A stretch of DNA of 64,000 nucleotides, taken from NCBI GenBank assembly GCA_041305345.1, contig JBFYLP010000005.1, forward strand, positions 124,001 through 188,000, given 5' to 3'. Of the stretch, positions 17,201-26,034 are shown one piece after another. The DNA comes from JACRGC01 sp041305345 (GTDB taxonomy: Archaea; Micrarchaeota; Micrarchaeia; Norongarragalinales; SBBD01). The notes beneath the pieces are model-generated. The model saw only the letters and a list, made by a program, of their open reading frames with translations, did no database searches and had not been told where the DNA came from. The first letter of the stretch is position 1. Every line of letters starts with the position of its first letter. The translations under genes and the position numbers were made by a program.

Positions 17201-20200
17201 TCCGCAGTTTGGAGGGAGGAATACGGCCCCATCTGCAGCTGGTTTTGCTGGTAATACTGCATATTCTGCGAAGCTGCCGGGTTCCAGCTGTTCGTGAAGC
17301 CGTTGAAATTCTGGCCGTAAACCGCAGGCTGCGCAAGCCCGGGGCTTTTAACTGCCTGGATGCCGTTGGTATAAACGTAGAATTTGTAAAAGCTGCTGTA
17401 TGCTACCTGCTTTGATTTTCCCGCCTGGGGCTCGAGCTGGCCGATTAGTCCCTTCGTGAGATGGCCAACGAACCTTTGCGCAAAGTAGTTGTTGTTCTTG
17501 TACTTGCAAATCGCATCCACATTCCCAACGTACACGATGCCCTTCATCGAATTTTCGCCCATATCCCGGTAATTGTAAATGCCGCTCCTGGTGAATTGGA
17601 AGGAATACGTCTTCCCGGGCTGGATCGAACCCGACTTGAAGGGTACGCCGGAGGGCGATTTGTAGCCCGAAATCGATTGCAGCTGGTGCGCCTTTGAATC
17701 CTGGTTGACCCACGTGACCTTTGCATTCTCGGGGATCGAAACTGCGGGCGGTTCGAAACCATAGCTGGTGATCACAACGATGGTTCCATTCGTATCCGTT
17801 GTCTGCGAAGCGCCGGGCTTGACAGCTGGCCCTGTGATCACGACTCGGACGCTAAGTTGGGGCTTGTTCGAAAAAGTGATGTAAAGCCTTCCGGTTTGAA
17901 CAACCGCCCTTTTATTGGTATCGAGCGTGGCATCCGTGCTTGTTGCAGCTTCCGTTTCGGGAGTGCACGCATCAACTGTGCAGCCAAGAGTTTCCTCAAG
18001 CTGCTCGCACGCCTCCTTCTGTGCAAGGGTGCCAACTTCCGGGCACCTTTGCCTGACGGTGCCGTCTGATTTGTAGTATGTCTTGCCGGTGCTAGCTGTT
18101 TTGCTAACGACAACGTAGCCGCCATCGGTGCAGGAATAAATGGTTTCGACATTCGCATCCCCGCACCTTGAGGAGGGGTCTGCTGCAAACGAAAGCGTTC
18201 TCAATTCCGGCCCGCTGAAGGATAAGGAGCTTGCCTCCTTCCCGCCAAAATTCAAATTGTCAAGATCAGCATAAATGACTCCCTTGTAATACGGATGGCC
18301 CGAATAATCCGCCAAAACCACAAGGACGCTTGGGTCCGTGGAGCAGTCGAGATTCACGTAATTTTCCATCTTTGCATTCTCATCGGTTTCGGGGCTCCTT
18401 ATGGTGCAGCCTGTGATCGTGCTCCCCCGGGTTATTTCCTGCAGCGAATAATAACCGTTGAACTGCAAAGCCTCATCGAGCTCGAGCGTAAGCGTATCCG
18501 TTGGAAGGGCGCCGTAGGGGGTTGCAGTTGGCGTTAGTTCAATCTTCTTGCAGATGTTCTCAACGCAGGCCATCCCCGCATCGCACTGCGAATCAAGCGT
18601 GCAGAATTTTGGCAGGGCGCAATTGATCTTCACCGGGATCTTGATGTTTGCGTGGCTGCCTCCTGCGGCCTCGCCATCGATGCTAAGGTCGCACGCGCTT
18701 CCCTGCCTTGTTGGCGTAAGCACGAGGCTTTTCTTTTTCTTCGCGCCAAGGGTGAATGCAGCGCCGGTTCCGGATGCTATGGTGTTGACGCCATCGCCTA
18801 TCAGGGTTATGCAGTTGGACTGTGCGAGTACGTTGATCTCCGCATTCAGCAGGTTCTCGACATCAAGGGTGCTGCCGTCGCACGAAAGCAGTATCGATTG
18901 CGAGCTTGCTGAAAGGAACTCGGTTAGCGAGACCGCAACCTCCTTCTTTGCATTGCGGAACCCTTCGCGTTTTGCAATGACGGTGAACCTTCCGGTGTTA
19001 AGCGGATGCAGCCTTCGGAACTCGTACACCCCATCAGCGCCCTCCTTTTCCGATCCGTCACCGACGATGGAATCGGGGACCATTCCATCGAATGCGGCGC
19101 TTTCGTCCTCCTCTATTGTGATTGTGGCATCCGTGATCGCACTTTCATCAAGTGCGTTCTGCAGGAGCACGCGCAGGCTGGAATCATCATTCGCCTGCAT
19201 CTGCAGGGGCGCAACCTGCATAAGGAAATCGTTTGTGCCAGTAACCTGCACTGACGATTTCAATGAGATGTATTGGGAATCCGCATCTCCAAAAATAAGC
19301 TCCATTCTCGAGTATGCAGTTGAAAGTAACCCAAGGAGCTCGATCTCGCCCGAAATGGTGCTGCCTTCCTCGAGGCTTTCGAGCTGCCACGTCCATTCCT
19401 TCCTCCCTTCCGCATTCCCGCTGCTGCTTCCGAGCCTGAATGCGCCAAAGGAGAGTTCGCTATCGTCGGTGAGCTTGAGGAACGGTGAGTTTTCATAGCG
19501 CTTCAAGGCGCGGAGGGAGAAATATGCCTTGAAGGGAACGCCTACGTCAACTGCAAAGCCCTTGGAAACCCTTGGCAGGTTGGCTTCCCCGAACTGCAGC
19601 GAAAGGCACGCTTTGTCGTTGCATATGAACCGGTCCTCCGAGATGCGGAAGGAAACGGCATCCGATTCGGCGTAGCACGAATCCCACTCATCGGTCCGCT
19701 CCGCAGTGCCTAGGGCGGCATCCTCCGGAACGCGGGTGAAAATACTCCCGCTTGACGCATAACCGCGATAGTTTATGGAGATCTCGTCGTTTTGCTTTGC
19801 CGTAGGCTTGATGAAAATCTTAAGCACAACCGCCTTCGTATTTTGCTGCTTTGGAAATTCGTATTGCACCCATTTTGCCATTTTGGCGCTCCCATCGACA
19901 TCAGAGGACTTGTCGGATTTGCAGCTTTGGGAAGGATTGTACGAGAAGCCCTTCGTGACAGCGGAGTTCGCAGGCTTGTCATAATAGGATATTGCCGCAA
20001 TGTCCTCCTCGGCTGTCTTTGAATCGCTTCCGCCAACCCTTATGAACATCCCGCCCATTTCGCTTCCAGCTGGTATGTTGAGGACGAATTTCGCATAATA
20101 GTACGAGCCCTTGGAAAGGGATGGAAAATCGCGGGCGTATGTGCCGCCCTCGGTCGATGCAAGGCCCTCAAAGTTGACCGACAGTTCGTTCTTCAATGCC

Positions 20201-22068
20201 GCGGGTATGAGCTTCACTTCGATTTTCTTCTCGGATTGGGGTTCGACGAAAAGGTCCTCGGTTTCATATTCGAGGTAATTCTGCGATGAGATCTTGAGGT
20301 ACACCTGCTTGTTTGCGGGCACCTTAATGCTGCAAGAACCGCTTGAGAAGGCGCACTCGCCATCGGGGATAGCAAGCCCATCCGACCTCAGGAACGCCTT
20401 TGCCCCTCCTGCGGGAATGGTTTTCTGGTTAGTGGCATCCCTAAGGGAAACAATAAGCGTGCCCATCGGCCTTGCCAGCTTTACAACCACCTCATTTGCA
20501 TCCCCTACCTCGGGGATGAAGGATGAAGATGCGCCGCTTACGCAGTCCTTGCTTGCCGTGACGTAGTACTTGGCTTGGCCGCCAAAGAGCAATGTTGGCA
20601 CGTTCGAAAATGCGGTTGTGCCATCTTCGATCGTCAGCTGGTCCTTAAGCCCTAGGAAGAAGCCATCTTCCGTGAAGATGTTTACCTTTGCTGCCTGGGT
20701 GAGCTCGCCATCGGAGTCGAGCACAGTTACCTTGATCCTTGCGGAATTGTCATCCCTTGCATTTTCGAGCTCGATGGAATAGGACTCTCCCATCTGGCCG
20801 TCGAGCAAAAGGTTTGGGAGATACCCATCCTTGTAAGCGCTTATGTACACGATCTTGTCCGTGGTAAATGTTGTTTGGCCCTGGCCATCCGTAGTATTGG
20901 AGGCAAGGAGCGCATTCGTTTCCTGGTTGTACATTCTCACGGCCGCAGCTTCAAGGTTGCTGCCGCCAACTTCCTTCACAGTTATCGTTACCCCGTAGTC
21001 GCGGCCGACATCCTTCTCTTCCAGTTGCAGCTGAAATTCCAATGCGGTTCCGGAAAGTAGGATTTGGGATCCCTCGCTGTCATCCAAGGGGAGGTACGCC
21101 TCATCAATGGGATTCGCAACAACATAAACGCGCTGGCCTACTGCATCGATGTCCGTGAAAAGCACCTTTCCCGACAGATATGTTCTGCCGGAATCAAGAA
21201 GCTCGTCATTGCCCGCAAGGAATAGGCTTACGGTTGCGTCAACGGGATTCCCATCGGTGTCCTTGATGGAAACGAGCACCTCTCCCTTTAAGGGCGCGAC
21301 CTCGCCGCCCTCGTCAACAGGAACCTGCGATTTTTTTGAAAGCGTGACCTGCTTGCTTTTTTCAACCGAAACAACCAGCCTTACCTGCGATGCAACGTAG
21401 TTGCTTTTCTCGATTGTCACGCTCAGCTCGGAATCCAGGTTTGCCGCGGTAAGCAACGCTAGCCCGGACGCATCGGTCACTGCCTGGTCGTAAAGCCCGT
21501 TCTCGGAATCGAAATATGAAACTGAAGCGCCGCCAAGGGGCACTCCGCTTGCGTCCGCGACCTTGATGGTTACTTTCACCTTCTGGCTTATGCTAGCCCC
21601 CCCGGACTGGAGCGCTGCCGTTATCTCCGGCGTTTCCTTGCTTACAATGAATTCCTTCTCGAATTTCTGCAATCCCGGCTGCTCCGCAACCACCCTTGCG
21701 GATTTCCCAACAGGCACCTTTTCGAATACCGCCCTTCCCTCGTCATCCGACTCGATGGAACCGAATTCGTTCCCGTCTATTTCCAAAATCACAAGAACGC
21801 CGGAAAGCGGATCGCCATTTTGCAGCACGGTTATGCCAAGGGACGTTGTGCCTTGGAAGAAAATCCCAAGAGCAAAATATGCGCCAACTGCAATCCCAAG
21901 GAGGAGCAGGAGGAAAATTGGCAGGGAGGGGACGCCGCGGCTTTCAATTGGGGTGATGAACCAGTCGTAAACGGGCAGCTTTAGCTGCTGCTGGAGGAAA
22001 TCGCAAAAACCATAGTAGGAATCCTCAATTTGCCCATAAAGCCCCCTGTCAGTGCCAGTGCTTGCCAT
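14293..22068 (-). CDS. Giant membrane-anchored surface protein 1 (about 2591 aa)
   Basis: I choose ATG 22068 because GGTGA lies five bases upstream; GTG 22077 is also open. Layout: cytoplasmic head (1-48) with YYGFCDFLQQQLKLPVYDWF and GVPS; one transmembrane helix (about 49-70); several Ig-like/carboxypeptidase-regulatory repeats ('G.a.v..dg...g.v.F..v') to about 620; a shared paralogue domain ending INYRGYASSG (about 765); a Cys module CTLDSQCDAGMACVENIC; a YYSL...VLADYSG domain (about 1200-1260); a cupredoxin-like domain (about 1420-1516); a Q/N/Y-rich stretch (about 1575-1625); then long unassigned beta-rich sequence. There is no C-terminal membrane segment, so nearly all of it faces outward. 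Paralogues lie at 26035-32550 and 33539-39766. An adhesin or cell-envelope role is inferred. Confidence 0.8.
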   Translation of the reverse strand: MASTGTDRGLYGQIEDSYYGFCDFLQQQLKLPVYDWFITPIESRGVPSLPIFLLLLLGIAVGAYFALGIFFQGTTSLGITVLQNGDPLSGVLVILEIDGNEFGSIESDDEGRAVFEKVPVGKSARVVAEQPGLQKFEKEFIVSKETPEITAALQSGGASISQKVKVTIKVADASGVPLGGASVSYFDSENGLYDQAVTDASGLALLTAANLDSELSVTIEKSNYVASQVRLVVSVEKSKQVTLSKKSQVPVDEGGEVAPLKGEVLVSIKDTDGNPVDATVSLFLAGNDELLDSGRTYLSGKVLFTDIDAVGQRVYVVANPIDEAYLPLDDSEGSQILLSGTALEFQLQLEEKDVGRDYGVTITVKEVGGSNLEAAAVRMYNQETNALLASNTTDGQGQTTFTTDKIVYISAYKDGYLPNLLLDGQMGESYSIELENARDDNSARIKVTVLDSDGELTQAAKVNIFTEDGFFLGLKDQLTIEDGTTAFSNVPTLLFGGQAKYYVTASKDCVSGASSSFIPEVGDANEVVVKLARPMGTLIVSLRDATNQKTIPAGGAKAFLRSDGLAIPDGECAFSSGSCSIKVPANKQVYLKISSQNYLEYETEDLFVEPQSEKKIEVKLIPAALKNELSVNFEGLASTEGGTYARDFPSLSKGSYYYAKFVLNIPAGSEMGGMFIRVGGSDSKTAEEDIAAISYYDKPANSAVTKGFSYNPSQSCKSDKSSDVDGSAKMAKWVQYEFPKQQNTKAVVLKIFIKPTAKQNDEISINYRGYASSGSIFTRVPEDAALGTAERTDEWDSCYAESDAVSFRISEDRFICNDKACLSLQFGEANLPRVSKGFAVDVGVPFKAYFSLRALKRYENSPFLKLTDDSELSFGAFRLGSSSGNAEGRKEWTWQLESLEEGSTISGEIELLGLLSTAYSRMELIFGDADSQYISLKSSVQVTGTNDFLMQVAPLQMQANDDSSLRVLLQNALDESAITDATITIEEDESAAFDGMVPDSIVGDGSEKEGADGVYEFRRLHPLNTGRFTVIAKREGFRNAKKEVAVSLTEFLSASSQSILLSCDGSTLDVENLLNAEINVLAQSNCITLIGDGVNTIASGTGAAFTLGAKKKKSLVLTPTRQGSACDLSIDGEAAGGSHANIKIPVKINCALPKFCTLDSQCDAGMACVENICKKIELTPTATPYGALPTDTLTLELDEALQFNGYYSLQEITRGSTITGCTIRSPETDENAKMENYVNLDCSTDPSVLVVLADYSGHPYYKGVIYADLDNLNFGGKEASSLSFSGPELRTLSFAADPSSRCGDANVETIYSCTDGGYVVVSKTASTGKTYYKSDGTVRQRCPEVGTLAQKEACEQLEETLGCTVDACTPETEAATSTDATLDTNKRAVVQTGRLYITFSNKPQLSVRVVITGPAVKPGASQTTDTNGTIVVITSYGFEPPAVSIPENAKVTWVNQDSKAHQLQSISGYKSPSGVPFKSGSIQPGKTYSFQFTRSGIYNYRDMGENSMKGIVYVGNVDAICKYKNNNYFAQRFVGHLTKGLIGQLEPQAGKSKQVAYSSFYKFYVYTNGIQAVKSPGLAQPAVYGQNFNGFTNSWNPAASQNMQYYQQNQLQMGPYSSLQTADDPGICEVVGNGAGFSCKVHLSPFLPINGAAFSIINDYALAYGSASNIQLYDTGEELKYLAGYYADKNGPDGKIIGALQDLNSIIGIAPRYTTFIFTNDPRKMKYEFSGEAGSTEGRLLFDDGKETKKQRIVMKFVPTGQEFSIEFEFIIHNEGIGKYVLQSVPVSSQITARNDEGTDAVEPFYLVNNIPGSKLVDVPDNGDLCNQANPNKLCRGNDDFYKLYYFEQNLKLGTERTFDLRRIRDEDPFPLALPSPTTLDSDGAYDVIGNPGSEGDGGLQCSGNNFCSEKDLQEAAEEVAKDIEEAHEDIRIQKLDFAGFGDYALERIAEAAALTLQDYIADKAQYELCKGVEALTDGFCKQSVSSSYDYNCVEGAYCDQTVTGSELWAVEKDMLDASVCDSEFLNTFEALAATNNFGAIKQAMMNRMMQKGFPFQPRVQYAKPIVDTRGLEVSVLFKTDASAKTAGYVLKSFSALTEEQGSSSSGGFFTLDQALSSESVDAGLQKALSKNKNEVSEKLKPQPKDRFIAVSLDNSNNAPIYHYLENPVIVKQDAPGLPTLYTMNKYAFSTDLTQDKLKIYDESFGALKGTGGNRDIKIKSCNIGLKQPPDWLDDRGLLLDYTGIENSCADMGIKLDKVNDFNMLEPFSFVMLDPANKELTFVSVKTFSACDVQIPFVMATPENCKIKDTVSSADFSDISEEAFKAALKYLLREGAQFDLTHDGKPVGMWDISKYQDDAYWLFTFKPDEYGVKNQPKNQSTEIFGASMEGTALAEEAIQRISLTPVSTENTDKCLPVDKGSEEDEFTATKDKVCVNAQLDLSKLPPGTKARVCDNKDCTGTKSEPEDIGDKETELFIQRKLFEGKNICLALEKPDGTIFSSRCWLDEGKLVEKPAAADDTFVAIKPLPESAVKVAVSNERNWCPSYDSPKTSPSPTPMAEYVPPIDATDQVMHMLYHYFLACKQARNLNGN

Positions 22069-22190
22069 CAGCTTCACCGTTTAAAACGTATCCTCGAAGG
22101 AATAAAAACATACCTTTTGCATCAATGCACGTTGTGGCCGGTTGCCAAATACCCTTTTTAATTCCATTTCCCAAACCCTAATTGATCCCG

Positions 22191-22535
22191 ATGGTTGATG
22201 CTAACGCCGTTCTGGATGGGATCATCGTCCTCGAGACCGTGATCATCCTCTATAAGCTGCTGCAGCCTTCGCCATCGCAGTTCAAGACAGCTGACTACAA
22301 GCGTGAGAAGGTATTGAAGGAAAAGGGCCTTTCGGAAGTCAAGGCAACGGCAATGAAGCGGCTCAACTCCCTGCTTGATGTCCGGGGAAGGATCACAAGG
22401 GAGATTTCGGATGCAAAAAAAAGGTACATGGCCGGCGAGATCACCTACGAGGCGATGAGAATCATCGAAGCGGAAGGCGAGGGCAGGATCGATGAGGTCG
22501 ATTTGAAGCTCGCCGAATTCGAGGGCGCTTACTGA
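22191..22535 (+). CDS. Small helical protein upstream of folD
   Basis: 114 residues from ATG 22191. The hydrophobic N-terminus (AVLDGIIVLETVIILYKLL) may be a membrane-associated helix. The rest is charged helical sequence, probably coiled coil (RLNSLLDVRGRITREISDAKKRYMAGEI). No family recognised. It ends 22 bases before folD on the same strand and is likely co-transcribed. It diverges from the giant protein 1 gene. Confidence 0.55.
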   Translation: MVDANAVLDGIIVLETVIILYKLLQPSPSQFKTADYKREKVLKEKGLSEVKATAMKRLNSLLDVRGRITREISDAKKRYMAGEITYEAMRIIEAEGEGRIDEVDLKLAEFEGAY

Positions 22536-22557
22536 TTTGAAGGGGGGATGATGCGCT

Positions 22558-23460
22558 ATGGTTTTGCTGATGGATGGAAGGAAGGTTTCCGAGAGGGTGC
22601 TTTTGGAGGTCAGGCGGGAGGCGGGGGCGCTTTTGAGGAGGCGCATCGTGCCATCCCTTTCCGTCGTGCTCGTGGGGAACGACCCATCCTCCGAAATATA
22701 CGTAAATTCGAAGGAGAAAAAGGCAAATGAGCTCGGGTTCGTTTCCAGGAAGACCAGCCTGCCATCGAACATATCGGAAAAGGAATTGCTTCTCAAGGTG
22801 GAGGAGCTTAATTCGGACAAGTCCGTTAATGCAATCCTTGTCCAGTTCCCGCTGCCCGAAAAAATCAACGAGAGGAGGGTTAGGGATGCGATTAAGCCCG
22901 AAAAGGACGTGGACGGGCTGTGCTCCCTCAATGTGGGAAGGCTAATCAATGGCGATGAGACGCTAGCACCCTGCACCCCAAAGGGCATCATCAGGCTTCT
23001 TGAGGAATATGGCATCACGCCGGAGGGGAAGCACGCGGTCGTGATTGGAAGGAGCCTCCTCGTGGGAAAGCCAATTGCAAACATGCTCCTAAATAGGAAC
23101 GCAACGGTTACGATGTGCCATTCAAAAACGCGAAACCTTGGTGAAATCGCAAACACTGCGGACATTCTGGTGGTTGCTGTTGGGAAGCCAAGGCTAATCA
23201 CCGTTGAGATGGTTAAGGAAGGCGCAGTTGTCATTGATGTTGGGATCAATAGGCTGATGGGCGAAGCCATCAAGGAGGACGTGGGCCAGGCGGTGAAGCC
23301 GAAATTGGTGGGCGATGTTGATTTTCAAGAAGTTAGCAGGAAGGTGCACGCGATTACTCCCGTTCCCGGCGGGATTGGCCCAATGACGATTGCGATGCTG
23401 ATGAGAAACACTTTGAATTGCGCAAGAATCCAGCACGGGCTGATTGGAAAAAGGCATTAG
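22558..23460 (+). CDS. folD: Methylene-THF dehydrogenase / methenyl-THF cyclohydrolase
   Basis: 300 residues. It contains the FolD substrate-domain motif (VVLVGNDPSSEIYVNSKEKKANELG, with the catalytic Lys of YVxxKxK), the region ILVQFPLPEKIN, KDVDGLCSLNVGRL, and the NADP domain GRSLLVGKPIANMLLNRNATVTMCHSKT plus PVPGGIGPMTIAMLMRNT. It converts 5,10-methylene- to 10-formyl-tetrahydrofolate and feeds purine synthesis, consistent with the pur genes at 41.6-44.8 kb. Length and motifs are complete. Confidence 0.93.
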   Translation: MVLLMDGRKVSERVLLEVRREAGALLRRRIVPSLSVVLVGNDPSSEIYVNSKEKKANELGFVSRKTSLPSNISEKELLLKVEELNSDKSVNAILVQFPLPEKINERRVRDAIKPEKDVDGLCSLNVGRLINGDETLAPCTPKGIIRLLEEYGITPEGKHAVVIGRSLLVGKPIANMLLNRNATVTMCHSKTRNLGEIANTADILVVAVGKPRLITVEMVKEGAVVIDVGINRLMGEAIKEDVGQAVKPKLVGDVDFQEVSRKVHAITPVPGGIGPMTIAMLMRNTLNCARIQHGLIGKRH

Positions 23461-23650
23461 AAGAAGGAAGGTTGCAAGGCCCCGCCTGTGGATGTGGCCG
23501 CATCCCAATTTGGCATTCGGCTTCGATGGATTTTTTCCTTGCCCACCGCAGGCGCTTTGCCTCAAAAATATATCGCCCCCGCTTCTCCCTTGCGCCTCAA
23601 ACGATATGGTTTAAATTCCCCTATCGCTTAAATGCGTAAAGGTCATCGGA

Positions 23651-24613
23651 ATGGCATTCCTGGACGTGCTGAAGCAGAAATGGATCTCAAGGAATCCGCT
23701 CCTAATAATTGCAATCGGATTTGGTGCCTCGCTCCTTGGAACCGGAACCGCACTGGTTGTCTTTCCAAGGGACGTTGGGCTCATGGGCCTTGCATTCGCG
23801 GCATTGATATTGCAGCCGCTTGTCGCAAGGCTCGTCACGTTCGAGGAGGAGCGCGATTTTAGGAAGAAGCGCATTTCGAGGCAAATTTTCCAGGACCATT
23901 CGCAGACATTCAAGACGATACTGCTATTATTCTTCGGGATCCTGCTCGCATATGCATTGATGGGCCTTTACCTAAACGAGCTTCGGGTGAAGACGTTCTT
24001 TAGCCCGCAGCTTGAGCCTTACTTAAACCCATCCGACCGCGTTTCGCTTGAATGCTTTTTGGATTTCGATTGCTTCCTTCTTTCCAGGGCCGATACGAGT
24101 GCGGACCTTAGGGTCATTGGCACCGATGGCAGGATCGAATCCTTGTTTGGGGACAATGCGCCAAGGCAGCCGGTTGGGAATGCGGGCCAGGCGGCGTTCC
24201 AATGCACTCCGGGCTGGGGATGTTTCTACCAGTACGTTGCAAACAACACCGTCGTCCTTGTAATCGTGCTGCTACTCTCTTGTTTTTACGGCGCGGGAGC
24301 GATGCTCTACCTTGCATACAATGCTAGCGCGTGGGGCACAATCTTTGCATTCGTCGCAAGGGAATCGGTGACCGGGGGCAGCAAGATAGGCGCCTTTTCC
24401 TCCCTTTTTGCGAAGGTATTTCCGCACACGCTCCTTGAGGCTTCATCTTACTTCCTTGCAGTAATATCTGGCGTTGTCGTGATGAAGGCGCTGCTTAAGG
24501 AGACGGATCCGGCAAGGGTGCGCTTTGTCCTGAAGGATGCGGTTGTGTTCTTCTTCCTAGCGATCATCGTGATGCTGATTGCGGCATTCGTGGAGGCGTT
24601 CGTCTTCCGGTAG
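23651..24613 (+). CDS. SpoIIM-like integral membrane protein (DUF95)
   Basis: 320 residues with about seven transmembrane helices and a 90-residue outward loop between helices 3 and 4 (about 115-205). The C-terminal half, NASAWGTIFAFVAR followed by FPHTLLEASSYFLAVISGV, matches the SpoIIM/DUF95 family, where the H-x-x-x-E motif in a membrane helix is conserved. Bacterial SpoIIM works in peptidoglycan remodelling during engulfment; archaeal members are widespread and unstudied. It lies between two giant surface-protein genes. A role in envelope shaping or export is plausible but unproven. Confidence 0.7.
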   Translation: MAFLDVLKQKWISRNPLLIIAIGFGASLLGTGTALVVFPRDVGLMGLAFAALILQPLVARLVTFEEERDFRKKRISRQIFQDHSQTFKTILLLFFGILLAYALMGLYLNELRVKTFFSPQLEPYLNPSDRVSLECFLDFDCFLLSRADTSADLRVIGTDGRIESLFGDNAPRQPVGNAGQAAFQCTPGWGCFYQYVANNTVVLVIVLLLSCFYGAGAMLYLAYNASAWGTIFAFVARESVTGGSKIGAFSSLFAKVFPHTLLEASSYFLAVISGVVVMKALLKETDPARVRFVLKDAVVFFFLAIIVMLIAAFVEAFVFR

Positions 24614-24677
24614 CAGAATTAGTTACGTTTGCATTAATTTCACTTCCGTGCCTCCGCAATTTAATTGGGAACAGCGC

Positions 24678-25445
24678 TCACTTGAGCTTTTCTAAAAGCT
24701 GCCTGTGGAGAATGCCGTTGCTCGCCGCGGCATTGAAGCTCCGGTCATCCAAATTGATCCGTTCCCCGCCAAACCGGCTGGCAATGCCGCCCGCCTCTTC
24801 CAGTATGCAAATCCCAGCCGCAACATCCCAGATGTAAAGGTAGGCGGAAATGAATGCATCGAACCTGCCGCACGCAACGTATGCCAGGTCAAGAGCCGAG
24901 GAGCCAAAGGTTCGAACCCGGTGCTTCAACGCAAGGTTTTTTTCAAGGAGGAGCGTCCTTCTAATCACGTTTTCCTTCGGGGCCATCTCAACCGAAAGCA
25001 AAAGGTCGTAGAACTCCGCCTGCCTAGAAACGGATATTTTTTTTCCATTAAGTGTTGCTCCCAATCCCTTCCCGCCGCAGAACATTTCCCTAAGGGTTGG
25101 GGAATAGATCGCGCCTGCGACCATCTCATCGCCTTTCCTTAGGCCCACGGAAACGCAGAATAGCGGGTTCTCGTGCGCAAAATTGCCCGTGCCGTCAATT
25201 GGGTCGACGATCCAGACATATTCCTTCTTGCTGCTAACGTACGGTGTTTCCTCGGATAGGAAATCGTGCTCCGGGAAGTTATCCTCGATTAGGATTTTCC
25301 TTAGCAGCGCCTCGGATTTCTTGTCCGCTGCGGTTGTGATGTCGCGCTCCGCCTTGAAATGGCAGCCCTTCTCCTTGCCCTGGAATTCGAGCACGAGTTC
25401 GCCCGCCTCCTTCGCGGCCTTCCTTGCGATTTCTGAGAAATGCAT
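24678..25445 (-). CDS. Inositol-1-monophosphatase family phosphatase
   Basis: 255 residues. The metal site is complete: EET (about 66), WIVDPIDGTGNFAHENP (about 80-96) and WDVAAGICILEEAGG (about 205-219). Archaeal members hydrolyse inositol phosphates, fructose-1,6-bisphosphate or related sugar phosphates; specificity cannot be fixed from sequence. It converges on the SpoIIM gene. Confidence 0.88.
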   Translation of the reverse strand: MHFSEIARKAAKEAGELVLEFQGKEKGCHFKAERDITTAADKKSEALLRKILIEDNFPEHDFLSEETPYVSSKKEYVWIVDPIDGTGNFAHENPLFCVSVGLRKGDEMVAGAIYSPTLREMFCGGKGLGATLNGKKISVSRQAEFYDLLLSVEMAPKENVIRRTLLLEKNLALKHRVRTFGSSALDLAYVACGRFDAFISAYLYIWDVAAGICILEEAGGIASRFGGERINLDDRSFNAAASNGILHRQLLEKLK

Positions 25446-25600
25446 ACGTTTTGGTTATTGATGGAAGTTTTAAATATGCAAGGCTTTTTTCAATCCCGTA
25501 AAAGGGATCCGCCTCCTATTGAAAATCGATACCCCCTTCACCCCATTCAACATCACGTTTAAAAGGATTATTTCCGTTTAAGTTTTTGGGGGGAGGCAAA

Positions 25601-26002
25601 ATGGGAGATTTGAAGGAGATAACGGTAGTTGCAAGGGATCGGATCGGGCTGCTTGCCGACATCAGCGAGGCGCTTTCTGAAAGGAAGATCAACATCGAAT
25701 CGATATCCGTTGAGACTTCGGAGCGCACCGCAATCATAAGGCTAATACTGCAGGACTCGGGCAAGGCAAAATCCATACTTGAAGGGAAGGGGATGAAGGT
25801 TATGAACAACGACTGCCTGGTTGTTGGCATTCCCGACCATCCAGGCGAGCTCGCCAAGCTTTCAAGGCTGCTTGCTGACCATAAGGTGCACATCGAGAGC
25901 GCGTACGTGCTCGACAAGGAGGGCGAGAAGACTGTGCTTGCGCTCAAGATCAGCGATTACAAGAAGGCGAAGGACCTGCTAAGGAAGAGGAGGTACCTTT
26001 AA
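25601..26002 (+). CDS. Tandem ACT-domain protein
   Basis: 133 residues from ATG 25601, preceded by an exceptionally strong Shine-Dalgarno (GGGGGGAGG) that decides the start. There are two ACT domains: EITVVARDRIGLLADISEALSERKINIESI (about 5-65) and CLVVGIPDHPGELAKLSRLLADHKVHIESA (about 73-128). ACT pairs bind amino acids and act as regulatory modules. With no catalytic domain attached, it may be a free-standing sensor. Confidence 0.85.
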   Translation: MGDLKEITVVARDRIGLLADISEALSERKINIESISVETSERTAIIRLILQDSGKAKSILEGKGMKVMNNDCLVVGIPDHPGELAKLSRLLADHKVHIESAYVLDKEGEKTVLALKISDYKKAKDLLRKRRYL

Positions 26003-26034
26003 TTCTCGCTCGGACGGCCGGATGGGAAAAAACA

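Noticed and set aside
18548..19498. 316-codon plus-strand open frame inside giant gene 1
   Set aside because: Shadow of the opposite-strand gene: no family features, Ser/Pro-rich composition typical of antisense reading.
22158..23273. 371-codon minus-strand open frame across folD
   Set aside because: It lies antisense to an unmistakable folD and its translation looks like shadow sequence (Ser/Leu-rich, no domain).
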